Source: AP-15 sp963781215
GTDB taxonomy: Bacteria > Pseudomonadota > Alphaproteobacteria > ATCC43930 > CGMCC-115725
Assembly: GCA_963781215.1 (NCBI GenBank)
Contig: CAWAFE010000053.1
Location: 55,968-119,967, forward strand
Length of the DNA stretch: 64,000 bases
Reading direction: 5' to 3'
In this document: one piece after another, positions 35,132 through 44,087 of the stretch
Position numbering within the stretch: the first letter of the stretch is position 1
How the letters are laid out: every line of letters starts with the position of its first letter
Notes under the pieces: model-generated
Databases searched by the model: none
The model's input: the letters and a program-made list of their open reading frames with translations, nothing else
What the model was told of the DNA's origin: nothing
Program-made: the position numbers and the translations under genes

Positions 35132-35927
35132 ATGCACATAGATGACGCTGCGGCGTTCCTAGTTGACTTCCTGCGGACGCCCCAGCCGGATCACGGTTAT
35201 TCAACCTATGGTTATGAAATCTATCTTCCCCGGGTGGTGGTCGCATACCTTCAAGAGATCGAGCGGACTCCAGAACATCTTTTGAACCCATACCCTTACA
35301 ACAGTTCGCTGGCGGCGGAATTATCCCCGTTCTTTCTTGAAGCGGCTTGGGATCTGTGCCGTCGCGGGATATTGCGGCCTGGAGTCAGGAAATTCGGCGC
35401 GCAAGCCGTGCAAGCGATAACGGCTATTGCGTTACGACCATTGGGCGTCGCTGGATCGACGAGGGTGCGCCCGCTTTCTTCGTAGCCGATCCCGACCGTC
35501 TTAGCCAGCTATTCGACAAGCTTTCGCAGCGGCTCGGTCCTGGCTTTTGCAGTGGGCAAGCGAAGCCGTGCGCTGCCACGCGTTCGGCGCCTATATCGGA
35601 TGCTGCGCGATGTGCGGAGCCGCAGCCGAGTCGATTCTGTTGGCTGTTGCTGTCGAAAAGAGCGGGGACGAGACAGCCGCACTAACTATGTACCGAGCTG
35701 CAGGCGGCAGGCGCAAAGTTGTCGAAAGCATCGTAGGGCAAGTGAGGCAGACGATTGCTGACCCTTTCTGAAATGCTACCTCGCTTCTCTCCTATTGGCG
35801 CGACGAGGCGGCACATGGTCTCGCATCCACGATTTCCGAGATCGAAGCGCACGAGGCTCTTGCTCGGCTCCTGCGCTTCGCCCAGTTTACTAATGATAAT
35901 TGGGACGAACTTATTCGCCCAAGTTAG
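35132..35927 (+). pseudogene. HEPN-like hypothetical protein, two frameshifts and one in-frame stop
   Basis: From ATG 35132 (MHIDDAAAFLVDFLRTPQ) coding sequence can be followed to TAG 35925-35927 across three defects. There is a shift near 35412, after which ASDNGYCVTTIGRRWIDEG continues. A shift at a TTTT run near 35545 leads into LQWASEAVRCHAFGAYIGC. A TGA at 35769-35771 is followed in the same frame by LLSYWRDEAAHGLASTISEI, then ARLLRFAQFTNDNWDELIRPS. Intact length would be about 264 aa. The R-D-E-A-A-H motif fits the R-x4-H of HEPN RNase domains, and the helical layout resembles DUF4145-like proteins. Such proteins are often toxins or defence effectors. Assignment is by pattern only. Confidence 0.5.
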
Positions 35928-36103
35928 GGGGCCGGCGGCACGTCGTCGCTGGCGAGCTACCACCTCGCCAGCAGTCGCGCCACGGGTGGTCCCCGAGATA
36001 GATCACTGTGCCGCCCTCTCGGCAAAGAGTGGCGACCGCTAATCGGCCGCCTCTTTTCGCGCGGACCTGGCATCAAATTCAGAGTCGCCCCCGAAGTTGA
36101 TTA
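35928..36103. other. Gap between HEPN-like gene and recJ terminator
   Basis: 176 bp with no recognisable gene. It marks the right part of the lower-GC segment, ending at the recJ terminator hairpin. Confidence 0.3.
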
Positions 36104-36132
36104 CTCCCGGTTTTGTCTTGTAGAACCGGGAG
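36104..36132 (-). terminator. recJ terminator hairpin
   Basis: CTCCCGGTT (36104-36112) pairs perfectly with AACCGGGAG (36124-36132) around an 11-nt loop, 28 nt beyond the recJ stop in its direction of transcription. It would end the hom-glpX-recJ transcript. The truncated recJ copy at 33.6 kb lacks it. Confidence 0.5.
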
Positions 36133-36159
36133 ATCGGAGCCCGCAGGGCAATGTAGCCG

Positions 36160-37950
36160 TCACACCGTTGCCGGCGAAGCATCGTCGATCAACAGCTGCA
36201 CCGCATCGCCGCCCCGCCAGCTGTCGCGGCGCAGGTTGCCGGCGACATGGACCGCCGCGCCGTGCGTCTCGGCGAGAAACTGGCCGAGCGGGGTTTCAGC
36301 GGCACGGAAGGCGATCGCCCGCAGCCGCGCCGCGTCGAGAGGATCGGCGAGGATGCAGCGCAGATGCCCACTCCCGACCGGCTCGGCATGGATGACGCGA
36401 ACGCCGGGAAAGACGAAGCGCGGCTCGGCGTTGGCGGCGCCAAAGGGTGCCAGCCGCTCGATGTGGTCGATCAGCTCGGCCTGGGCGGCGGCGATCGAGA
36501 GTGCGCCGTCGATGCGCAATTCCGGAACCAGCGTCTCGCGGTCGAGCCCGTCCCCGAGCCGCTCGGCCAGAAACACCCGCAACGCGTCGAGCTGTTCCGC
36601 CGCGACCGTAAATCCGGCCGCCATCGCGTGGCCGCCGCCGTTGATCAGGAGCCCGGCCTGGCGCGCCGCGATCACCGCCGGGCCGAGCGCCAGCCCGGGG
36701 ACCGAGCGGCCCGAACCGCGGCCGATCCCGTCGGCGACGGCGACGACGCAAGCCGGCCGCTCGTAGCGCTCCTTGAGCCGCGCCGCAACGATGCCGATCA
36801 CACCGGGGTGCCAACCCTGGGCCGCCGCGAAGACGAGGGCCGACGATTGCGGCGCCGCCTCCACCGCGGCGACCGCCGCCGAGAGCGTGCGCGCCTCGAT
36901 CTCGCGGCGCTCCTGGTTGTAGCCGTCGAGCCGCCGCGCCAATTCGGCGGCGAGGACTGGGTCGTCGGTGGCGAGCAGACGCGCGCCGAGATCGGCGGCG
37001 CCGACCCGGCCGCCGGCATTGATCCGGGGACCCAGGACGAAGCCCAGATGGTAGGCATCGAGCGCCTCCTTGACCCCGGCGGCCGCCGCCAACGCCGCGA
37101 GACCGGGATTGCCGCCGCGCCGCGCCACCTTGATCCCCTGTGCGACCAATGCCCGGTTGAGGCCCGACAGCGGGACGACATCGCACACCGTGCCGAGCGC
37201 CACCAGATCGAGCCAGGAGAGGAGATCGGGCTCGGCGCGGGCGCCCGAATACCAGCCGGTCGACCGCAATGCCCGGTTGACGGCGACGACGAGCAAAAAG
37301 GCGACCCCGACCGCCGCCAACGCGCCGTGCGGGCTCGCTTCGTCGAGTCGGTTCGGGTTGATCATCGCCGCCGCGCGCGGCAATGAAGGCTCGGCCACAT
37401 GATGGTCGACGACAATCACTTCGAGCCCGGCGTCGGCGGCTTCGGCGAGCGGCTGGTGCGCCGTGGTGCCGCAATCGACGGTGACGACGACCCGCACCCC
37501 TTCCTCCCGCAGGCGCAGCAGCGCCGGGGAATTCGGCCCATAGCCCTCGCGCAGGCGGTCCGGCACGTAGACGCGGATTTGGCTCCCGACCGCCGCGAAG
37601 AACCGCGCCAGCAGCGCCGCCGAGGTGGCGCCATCGACATCGTAATCGCCGAAGACAGCGATCTCCTCGCCGTCGCGCACGGCGCGGGCGAGCCGCAGGG
37701 CGGCGGTGTCCATATCGCGCAAATGCGACGGGTCGGGCAGCTGGTCGCGCAGCCGCGGCGCCAGAAAGCCCGGCGCGTGGTCGGGACCGATCCCACGCTG
37801 GGCGAGCAGCCGGCCGACGACTTCCGGCAGCGCCAGCCGTTCGGCGATTACCCGCGCGGTTTCGGCATCGCCGCCACGCAGACGCCAGCGTCGGCCCGTT
37901 ACCGACCGCTCGACGCCGAGAACGAAAGCGGCGCCCCCCGCGCCGTCCAT
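36160..37950 (-). CDS. recJ: Single-stranded-DNA-specific exonuclease RecJ
   Basis: 596 aa, the usual length. DHH-family motifs are present: VFGDYDVDGATSAALLARF, VVTVDCGTTAH, VVDHHVAEPSLP and later INGGGHAMAAGF (DHHA1 domain), with GRGSGRSVPGLALG between. It degrades ssDNA 5' to 3' in mismatch repair and recombination. Stop at 36160-36162; glpX ends 9 bp upstream, so recJ is the third gene of hom-glpX-recJ. The last ~110 codons are duplicated at 33583-33911. Confidence 0.95.
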   Translation of the reverse strand: MDGAGGAAFVLGVERSVTGRRWRLRGGDAETARVIAERLALPEVVGRLLAQRGIGPDHAPGFLAPRLRDQLPDPSHLRDMDTAALRLARAVRDGEEIAVFGDYDVDGATSAALLARFFAAVGSQIRVYVPDRLREGYGPNSPALLRLREEGVRVVVTVDCGTTAHQPLAEAADAGLEVIVVDHHVAEPSLPRAAAMINPNRLDEASPHGALAAVGVAFLLVVAVNRALRSTGWYSGARAEPDLLSWLDLVALGTVCDVVPLSGLNRALVAQGIKVARRGGNPGLAALAAAAGVKEALDAYHLGFVLGPRINAGGRVGAADLGARLLATDDPVLAAELARRLDGYNQERREIEARTLSAAVAAVEAAPQSSALVFAAAQGWHPGVIGIVAARLKERYERPACVVAVADGIGRGSGRSVPGLALGPAVIAARQAGLLINGGGHAMAAGFTVAAEQLDALRVFLAERLGDGLDRETLVPELRIDGALSIAAAQAELIDHIERLAPFGAANAEPRFVFPGVRVIHAEPVGSGHLRCILADPLDAARLRAIAFRAAETPLGQFLAETHGAAVHVAGNLRRDSWRGGDAVQLLIDDASPATV

Positions 37951-37959
37951 CGCTCGGGC

Positions 37960-38949
37960 TCAGCGCGCGAACGGGGCGAAGCTCTGCTTGCGTGTAAAGT
38001 CGTGCCGTGCCTCGACATAGCGCACGGTCCCGGTCTTCGAGCGCATCACCACCGAATGTGTCGAGGCGCCGCCCGGAAAGCGGCGCACGCCGCGCAGCAT
38101 CGTGCCGTTGGTGACGCCGGTCGCGGCGAACATCACGTCGCCCAAGGCGAGATCGAGGAGCTTGTACTTGCGGTCGAGGTCGGTGATGCCGAGCCGGCGG
38201 GCGCGGCCACGCTCGTCGTCGTTGCGGAACAAGAGGCGCCCCTGCATCTGGCCGCCGATACAGCGCAGGGCGGCGGCGGCGAGCACCCCCTCCGGCGCGC
38301 CGCCCGAGCCGACATACATGTCAATCCCGGTCTCGGGCTCGGAGGTGGCGATGACGCCGCTGACATCGCCGTCGGAAATCAGTGTGATGCGGGCGCCAGC
38401 GGCGCGGACCTTGGCGATCAGCTCGGCGTGGCGAGGGCGGTCGAGGATGCAGACGACGAGGTCCGAAATCTCGGACTTCTTTGCCCTGGCGAGGTTTGCG
38501 AGGTTGACCGCCGGCTCCTCGTCGAGATCGACCAGATCGGCGGGCAGCCCGCCGCCGACCGCGATCTTGTCCATGTACACATCGGGGGCGTTGAGGAAGT
38601 GCCCGGCATCGGCCATCGCGATCACGGCGAGCGCATTCGCCCCGCCCTTGGCGGTGATCGTCGTCCCTTCGAGCGGGTCGAGGGCGATGTCGATCGGCGG
38701 GCCGTTGCCGCTCCCCACCTTCTCGCCGATGAACAGCATCGGCGCCTCGTCCCGCTCGCCTTCCCCGATCACAACGGTTCCGTCGATCGCCAGGCTGTTG
38801 AGCGCCTCGCGCATTGCGTCGACCGCGGCCTGGTCGGCGGCCTTCTCGTCGCCCCTTCCCATCAGGCGCGAGGCCGAGAGTGCCGCGGCTTCGGTGACTC
38901 TGACAGCCTCCAGCGCGAGATTGCGATCCATCTTCGAGGTCTCGGGCAC
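37960..38949 (-). CDS. glpX: Class II fructose-1,6-bisphosphatase GlpX
   Basis: 329 aa from GTG 38949, chosen because GGAGGAAAGCC immediately precedes it and homologues start near MDRNLALE. Typical motifs: LNSLAIDGTVVIGEGERDEAP, IALDPLEGTT with metal-binding Asp and Glu, MYVGSGGAPEGVLAAAAL. It converts fructose-1,6-bisphosphate to fructose-6-phosphate in gluconeogenesis. It lies between hom (43 bp upstream) and recJ (9 bp downstream). Confidence 0.93.
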   Translation of the reverse strand: MPETSKMDRNLALEAVRVTEAAALSASRLMGRGDEKAADQAAVDAMREALNSLAIDGTVVIGEGERDEAPMLFIGEKVGSGNGPPIDIALDPLEGTTITAKGGANALAVIAMADAGHFLNAPDVYMDKIAVGGGLPADLVDLDEEPAVNLANLARAKKSEISDLVVCILDRPRHAELIAKVRAAGARITLISDGDVSGVIATSEPETGIDMYVGSGGAPEGVLAAAALRCIGGQMQGRLLFRNDDERGRARRLGITDLDRKYKLLDLALGDVMFAATGVTNGTMLRGVRRFPGGASTHSVVMRSKTGTVRYVEARHDFTRKQSFAPFAR

Positions 38950-38992
38950 GGCTTTCCTCCTTCGCTGCTTATCAGACGTATCCCCGGCATCC

Positions 38993-40291
38993 TTATGCGC
39001 CAAAATCCTCGATCCGAATCATGTGCGGCGGCTCGAGCACGGTATCGAGAGCCTCGATCCTCGCGATTGCCCGGCGCATCGCCGCCTCGACCGTGACGTG
39101 GGTCGTCAGCACCACCGGCACCGCTTCGCCCGGCGCGCGGCCGCGCTGGATCATCGATTCCATCGACACCTGCTCGTCGCGCAAGGCGGCCGCGACATCG
39201 GCGATCACCCCTGGCTGGTCGACCACCATCAGCCTGATGTAGTAGGCGCCCTGGTGGCGCTCGATCGGGACGCCCGGAATCGCCCGCAGATCGGCAGTCG
39301 GCGCCCCGAACGGGGCGATGTGGCGCGCCGCGGCGATGTCGACGAGATCGGCTGCGACGGCGGACGCGGTCGGCGCGGCGCCGGCGCCGCGGCCCTGCAA
39401 GAGCACGCGGCCGACGAAATCGCCTTCGGCGACAACGGCGTTGTAGACCCCCTCGACGGCGGCGATCGGCGTCGCCCGCGGCACCATGCACGGGTGGACG
39501 CGCTGCTCCAGCCCCTCGCCGGTCAGCCGGGCGATGCCCAACAGCTTGATGCGGTAGCCGAGCTCCTCGGCGAAATCGATATCGAGCCGCGAGACGTGGG
39601 CAATCCCCTCGGCATAGACCCCGTCGAGGTCAACCGGACGGCCGAAGGCGACGCTTGCCAGGATCGCCAGCTTGTGCGCGGCGTCGATGCCGTCGATGTC
39701 GAAGCTTGGATCGGCCTCGGCATAGCCGAGCTTTTGCGCTTCGGCGAGGACCTCGGCGAATTCGCGCCCGCTCTCGCGCATCGTCGTCAGGATGTAGTTC
39801 GAGGTGCCATTCAAGATGCCGTAGACGCGCTCGATCCGGTTTCCGGCAAGACCCTCGCGCAACGCCTTGATCACCGGGATGCCGCCGGCGACCGAGGCCT
39901 CGAACGACAGGACGAGCCCCTTTTCCTCGGCCAGCGCGGCGAGCCCCGTCCCGTGATGCGCGATCAGCGCCTTGTTCGCGGTGACGACGTGCTTACCGTG
40001 GCCGAGTGCCACTTCGACGACACGGCGGGCGATGCCGTCGACGCCGCCGATCAGCTCGACCACGACATCGACCTCGGGATCGGCCGCCATCGCCGCAGCG
40101 TCCTCGTACCAGCGCGCCGCCGACAGGTCGACGCCGCGGTCGCGGCGCCGGTCGCGGGCGGAAACCGCGGTGACGACGAGCCGGCGACCGCCGCGCTGCG
40201 CCAACAGCTCGGCCTGGCGCTGCAGCAGCTGGAGCGTGCCGGCGCCGACCGTGCCGAGGCCCGCGACTGCGATCTTCAATGGTGGCTTCAA
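38993..40291 (-). CDS. hom: Homoserine dehydrogenase with ACT domain
   Basis: 432 aa. The NAD(P) motif is AVAGLGTVGAGT; further features are VVTANKALIAHHG, SFEASVAGGIPVIKALREGL and the catalytic GILNGTSNYIL, with Lys in DAAHKLAILA. A C-terminal ACT domain (YYIRLMVVDQPGVIADVA) probably confers threonine feedback. It reduces aspartate semialdehyde to homoserine for threonine and methionine. First gene of the hom-glpX-recJ transcript. Confidence 0.95.
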   Translation of the reverse strand: MKPPLKIAVAGLGTVGAGTLQLLQRQAELLAQRGGRRLVVTAVSARDRRRDRGVDLSAARWYEDAAAMAADPEVDVVVELIGGVDGIARRVVEVALGHGKHVVTANKALIAHHGTGLAALAEEKGLVLSFEASVAGGIPVIKALREGLAGNRIERVYGILNGTSNYILTTMRESGREFAEVLAEAQKLGYAEADPSFDIDGIDAAHKLAILASVAFGRPVDLDGVYAEGIAHVSRLDIDFAEELGYRIKLLGIARLTGEGLEQRVHPCMVPRATPIAAVEGVYNAVVAEGDFVGRVLLQGRGAGAAPTASAVAADLVDIAAARHIAPFGAPTADLRAIPGVPIERHQGAYYIRLMVVDQPGVIADVAAALRDEQVSMESMIQRGRAPGEAVPVVLTTHVTVEAAMRRAIARIEALDTVLEPPHMIRIEDFGA

Positions 40292-40419
40292 GAGACGACC
40301 CCGAGCGGCAGCGCTTTGTCGCGCCTTGTATCCCCGAAGCGGTAAAGATTCGACATATTTCGGCTTATCGTGGGGCCAGGACCGATGGCAATCCGCGACG
40401 TGGCGAGGAGGGAACGGCG
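40292..40419. promoter_or_regulatory. Divergent gap between hom and enoyl-CoA hydratase genes
   Basis: 128 bp shared by the two divergent starts. A/T-richer bases near 40345-40370 (CGACATATTTCGG) may be part of a promoter. No palindrome of note. Confidence 0.25.
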
Positions 40420-41208
40420 ATGCCGGTGCTGTACGAAAAACGGGGTCATGTCGGTTGGTTGACCTTGAGCCGCCCCCAGGCGCGCAACTGCTGGGGCGAG
40501 GATTTCAACGAGGAGATCGCGCGGTATTGCGAGGCGATGGCGGCCGACCGCGAGGTGAGGGTCGCGGTGCTGACCGGCGATGAGGCCGGCGGCGCGTTCT
40601 CGGCCGGCGCCAACCTGAAGGACCCGAGCACCCACAAAGAGGCCTCGATGGCGGAATTCATCGAGGGCCTGCCGCAGCGGCACCGCACCGCTGGCCACGT
40701 GCTGCGGGAGTTCCCAAAGCCGGTCATCGCGGCGGTCAACGGTTTTGCCGTCGGCATCGGTTGCATCGTCACCTATTGCTGCGACCTGATCGTCGCCTCC
40801 GACCGCGCCGAATGGCGCCTGCCACAGGTGGCGCTCGGGATCTTGCCAAACCACGGCGGCATCGTCCGCCTGGCGCAGTGGATCGGCAAAGGCCAGGCGC
40901 TGAAGGTCGCGATGGGCTACCCGATGCAGGCGGACGAGGCGTTTCGGCTGGGCCTGGCACAGTGGCTCGTGCCGCACGCCGAGCTCGCCGCACAGACCGC
41001 GGCGATCGCCGAGCGGCTGGCCGAACTGCCGCCGCTCGCGTCCAGGCTCGCCAAGGAATCGCTGAACCGCGGCCTCGACATGCCCAATGTCGGCGATGCC
41101 GCCTATATCGATCTCTACCGCTTCATGGCGCTGTCGCTGACCGAGGACGCCAAGGAGAGCCACAACGCCTGGCGCGAGCGGCGCCGGCCGCAGGTCCGCG
41201 GGGCCTGA
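40420..41208 (+). CDS. Enoyl-CoA hydratase/isomerase family protein
   Basis: 262 aa from ATG 40420 with GAGGAGGG upstream. Crotonase-fold marks: GGAFSAGANLKD (first oxyanion-hole region), PVIAAVNGFAVGIGCIV, and ALGILPNHGGIVRLAQWIG. The usual first catalytic Glu of hydratases is replaced by Asn or His around LPNHGG, so isomerase or hydrolase activity is possible. Followed 82 bp later by a VOC protein. Confidence 0.8.
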   Translation: MPVLYEKRGHVGWLTLSRPQARNCWGEDFNEEIARYCEAMAADREVRVAVLTGDEAGGAFSAGANLKDPSTHKEASMAEFIEGLPQRHRTAGHVLREFPKPVIAAVNGFAVGIGCIVTYCCDLIVASDRAEWRLPQVALGILPNHGGIVRLAQWIGKGQALKVAMGYPMQADEAFRLGLAQWLVPHAELAAQTAAIAERLAELPPLASRLAKESLNRGLDMPNVGDAAYIDLYRFMALSLTEDAKESHNAWRERRRPQVRGA

Positions 41209-41290
41209 GGGCTGAAGCCAAGCGCACTGGCGCCAGCGCCGAGGCGGGCCTAGAGTTGGCGGCGGCAAGATCGAGTAAGGGAGAAACCAG

Positions 41291-41683
41291 GTGACGACCT
41301 TCAGCTACGACCACATCCACCTGCGCAGCCCCGACGCGGAGGCGACGGCGCTCTGGTACCACGACATGTTTGGGGCCGAGATCATCCGCTCGGTGCAGTC
41401 GGACGGCAGGCCGCGGCTCGACTTGAACCTCGGCGGCGTCGCCGTCTTTGTCGCCCAGGTGCCGGCCGAGCAGGCCGTCGCCGCGCCGCCCGAGCCGCCC
41501 TATCTCGGGCTCGAGCACATCGGGCTGAGGGTCGAGGGCATCGACGCCGTCGTCGCCGAGCTCAAAGGCAAGGGGGCCGAATTCACCGTCGAGCCGAAGA
41601 CCATCCGGCCGGGGGTGCGGATCGCCTTTCTGCGCGGCCCGCAGAACGTCCACATCGAGCTCCTGGACCGCAACGTCGCCTGA
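41291..41683 (+). CDS. VOC (glyoxalase/bleomycin-resistance fold) protein
   Basis: 130 aa. Two beta-alpha-beta3 units, with H at YDHIHLRSPDAEATALWY, E in LGLEHIGLRVEG and a closing NVHIELLDRN, positions that commonly bind a divalent metal. Members include glyoxalase I, extradiol dioxygenases and methylmalonyl-CoA epimerase; the substrate is not evident. A position after an enoyl-CoA hydratase would suit a CoA-ester epimerase. Confidence 0.75.
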   Translation: MTTFSYDHIHLRSPDAEATALWYHDMFGAEIIRSVQSDGRPRLDLNLGGVAVFVAQVPAEQAVAAPPEPPYLGLEHIGLRVEGIDAVVAELKGKGAEFTVEPKTIRPGVRIAFLRGPQNVHIELLDRNVA

Positions 41684-41713
41684 ACGAGGTTCGGCCGCCG
41701 GCTTCTTCGAGCC

Positions 41714-42865
41714 ATGCCGGACCGAGAGCGCCACGACCAGCCGCTGGTGCTGGTAAAGGAAGCGGACGCACCGTCGGCGGCAGCCGCGGCGCGGCTCAAG
41801 CCGACACCGCTGCCCGATCCGGCGCCCCCGGCCCCCACTCCAGCCACGGCGCCGCCGGCCGCGGCGCCGGAAGCCGCGCCGGACGACGGCGCCAAGCACT
41901 ACCGCAGGCGGGTGCTGCTGGTCCTTTCGGCGATCGTACTGGCGCTGGTGCTCTATTGGGCCTCGGGCTACGTGTTCGCCTATACCGACGACGCCTATGT
42001 GACCTCCGACCTCGTCGCGTTGGCGCCCCAGGTCACTGGCCGCATCGTCGCGGTGCACATCGTCGACAACCAGACCGTCAAGAAGAGCGAGCTGCTCGCC
42101 GAGATCGACCCGCTTCCCTACCAGCTGTCGCTCGACGAGCAGCGGGCAAAGCGCACCGAGGCCGTAGCGCAGCTCGCGGTCGACCACGACACGATCAAAT
42201 CGGCGAAAGCGGCGCGCGACGAGGCTGCTGCCAAGGAGCAGATGGCGAGCGACAATCTGCGCCGGGCCAAACCGGTCGCGGCGGCGGGCTTTGTCTCGCG
42301 TCAGGCGCTCGAGGATGCCGGCACCCGAGCGCAGGCCGCACAGGCGGCGCTGGCCGATGCCGAGGACAGTGTCGCCAAGGCGCGGCAGATGCAGACCCTG
42401 CACGAGGCGACGATCGCCGCGATCTCGGCCCGGATCGGGTATCTGCAATGGCAGCTCGACCAGACCAAGCTCGCGGCCCCGGTCGACGGCACGATCACCA
42501 ATCTGACCTTGCGCGTCGGTGATCAGGCGGTCGAGAACAAGCCGCTGATCGCCTTGGTCGACGCCCATGCCTGGCGGGTCCTGGCCAACTACAAGGAGAG
42601 CGTGATCCGCCACATGCGGGTCGGCGGCAATGCCTGGGTCTGGCTCGACACCTATCCGTGGCACGTCCGTCGCGCCCGGATTCAGGGCATCGCGCGCGGC
42701 ATCAACCGCGAGCAGACGCCGGGCGCATTGCTGCCCTATGTCGCCCCGACCACCGATTGGATCCGGCTGGAGCGGCGCTTTCCGGTGACCCTCGACCTGC
42801 AGGATTTGAGCCCGGACGTCGTGCTGCACATGGGATCGGACGCCCGCACCCTGATCGTCTACTGA
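41714..42865 (+). CDS. HlyD/EmrA-type membrane fusion protein
   Basis: 383 aa. A Pro/Ala-rich cytoplasmic leader precedes one TM segment (VLLVLSAIVLALVLYWASGYVFA). Then come DAYVTSDLVALAPQVTGRI, the family's lipoyl half-motif, a coiled-coil rich in Ala/Lys/Glu (about residues 130-235), and LAAPVDGTITNLTLRVGDQ. It bridges an inner-membrane pump to the outer membrane. It is 9 bp ahead of the FUSC gene, so the pair probably forms an exporter for aromatic or other weak acids (AaeAB-like). Confidence 0.85.
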   Translation: MPDRERHDQPLVLVKEADAPSAAAAARLKPTPLPDPAPPAPTPATAPPAAAPEAAPDDGAKHYRRRVLLVLSAIVLALVLYWASGYVFAYTDDAYVTSDLVALAPQVTGRIVAVHIVDNQTVKKSELLAEIDPLPYQLSLDEQRAKRTEAVAQLAVDHDTIKSAKAARDEAAAKEQMASDNLRRAKPVAAAGFVSRQALEDAGTRAQAAQAALADAEDSVAKARQMQTLHEATIAAISARIGYLQWQLDQTKLAAPVDGTITNLTLRVGDQAVENKPLIALVDAHAWRVLANYKESVIRHMRVGGNAWVWLDTYPWHVRRARIQGIARGINREQTPGALLPYVAPTTDWIRLERRFPVTLDLQDLSPDVVLHMGSDARTLIVY

Positions 42866-42874
42866 ACCGCGGCG

Positions 42875-44023
42875 ATGCTGCGCGAGATCCCGGGCGCCCT
42901 CGTCTCCGAGCTGCGTCTGCTCGAATTCAGTGGCCCTCGCGGCTTGGAGGCAGCCGAGGCATCGCTGTCGGTCACGCTTGCCGTGCTCGCCGCCCTGGCG
43001 CTGCACTCGGACGACCCCTGGTGGGCGGGCATCAGCGCCTTCATGGTGACCCGCGCCTCACTCTCCGTCGCTTTGTCGCGCGGCATCATGCGGGTCGTCG
43101 GCAGCGCCGTCGGCGCCGTGATCGGGGTCGCCGTCGTGCGCTTGTTCGTCTACCAGCCACTGCCGTTCTGCCTATCGCTTTTCGTCCTGGCGTGCATCGG
43201 CTTTTTCGGGTTTGCGAGCTCGCGCTTCAGCTATGCTTGGTTGATCGGCGCGGTGACCGCAAACCTGGTCATACTCACGGCGTTCACTCAGCCACAAGGA
43301 GCGTCCAGGATCGCGATCGACCGCGTCGCCGATGTGGTGATCGGGACTGTGGCGTCGCTGATCGTCTGCGGCGTGATGCCGGCGCCTGAAGATGCGGGCG
43401 CCGCGGCGGCAGCTGGTCAGCTCAGCCCGCCGCCGCTGGCGTTATGGCGCCGCCGCTACGGCGTCGAGCTACAGCGCTGGCTCAGCGGCACATGGCCGCT
43501 GGCGATGCATGCCTTCCGCGTCGGGCTGACGGTGATGCTGCTGCCGGCGCTGGCGACCTGGCTGGCGCCGGTGAGCCCGACCACAATCGGCTTGACCGCG
43601 GTCATGGTCATGGCCGTGCCGCCGACCGCGATCCTCGGCGCCGACACCCGAACGATCGTGGACCGCTCGGCGCATCGCGCCGTCGGCTGTCTGATCGGCG
43701 CGCTGATCGGCCTCGCCTGCCTCGCCGTCGTCGGCACCGATTTCCTGCTGTGGACATTGCTGCTGCTGGCCGGAACCTGGCTTTGCTCGCAGATCCAGAC
43801 CGGCACCGCCGGGGTCAGCTATGTCGGGACTCAGGCGATGTTCGCGTTTGTGATGAGCATGGTCCAGAGCCAAGGCCCGCCGCTTTCGATCGCCCCGGGC
43901 TTCGAGCGCCTGCTCGGGGTCATTGTCGGGCTCATCATTCTATTCGTGATCACGCTGGTCCTGTCGCTGATCCCGCTGCCCGATCCTCCCGCGAAGCCGA
44001 GTGCGGCGGCAGGTGGCGATTGA
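42875..44023 (+). CDS. FUSC-family integral membrane exporter component
   Basis: 382 aa with two clusters of hydrophobic helices (about residues 25-150 and 215-370) separated by a polar linker (PAPEDAGAAAAAGQ). Phrases such as SDDPWWAGISAFMVTRASL and RGIMRVVGSAVGAVIGV fit the FUSC/AaeB fold. AaeB-type proteins export aromatic carboxylic acids with a HlyD-type partner, which is encoded directly upstream. It is shorter than AaeB (about 650 aa). Confidence 0.8.
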   Translation: MLREIPGALVSELRLLEFSGPRGLEAAEASLSVTLAVLAALALHSDDPWWAGISAFMVTRASLSVALSRGIMRVVGSAVGAVIGVAVVRLFVYQPLPFCLSLFVLACIGFFGFASSRFSYAWLIGAVTANLVILTAFTQPQGASRIAIDRVADVVIGTVASLIVCGVMPAPEDAGAAAAAGQLSPPPLALWRRRYGVELQRWLSGTWPLAMHAFRVGLTVMLLPALATWLAPVSPTTIGLTAVMVMAVPPTAILGADTRTIVDRSAHRAVGCLIGALIGLACLAVVGTDFLLWTLLLLAGTWLCSQIQTGTAGVSYVGTQAMFAFVMSMVQSQGPPLSIAPGFERLLGVIVGLIILFVITLVLSLIPLPDPPAKPSAAAGGD

Positions 44024-44087
44024 CACCCAGAATCGCGATCTTGCGACGATTTCGTGCAGGAGTGGGCGTTAGCCAGGTTGATCCGGG

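Noticed and set aside
33583..36498. Composite transposon or integrative element with its own recombinase
   Set aside because: No transposase, integrase, terminal inverted repeats or target-site duplication could be seen; only the recJ direct repeats support an element.
37399..39096. A 565-codon plus-strand frame opposite recJ and glpX
   Set aside because: Antisense shadow; no ribosome binding site or domain, and recJ and glpX are unmistakable.
38102..40345. A 747-codon open frame on the plus strand opposite glpX and hom
   Set aside because: It is the mirror of two clearly conserved minus-strand genes in GC-rich DNA; its composition is Arg/Ser/Ala-rich without any domain.
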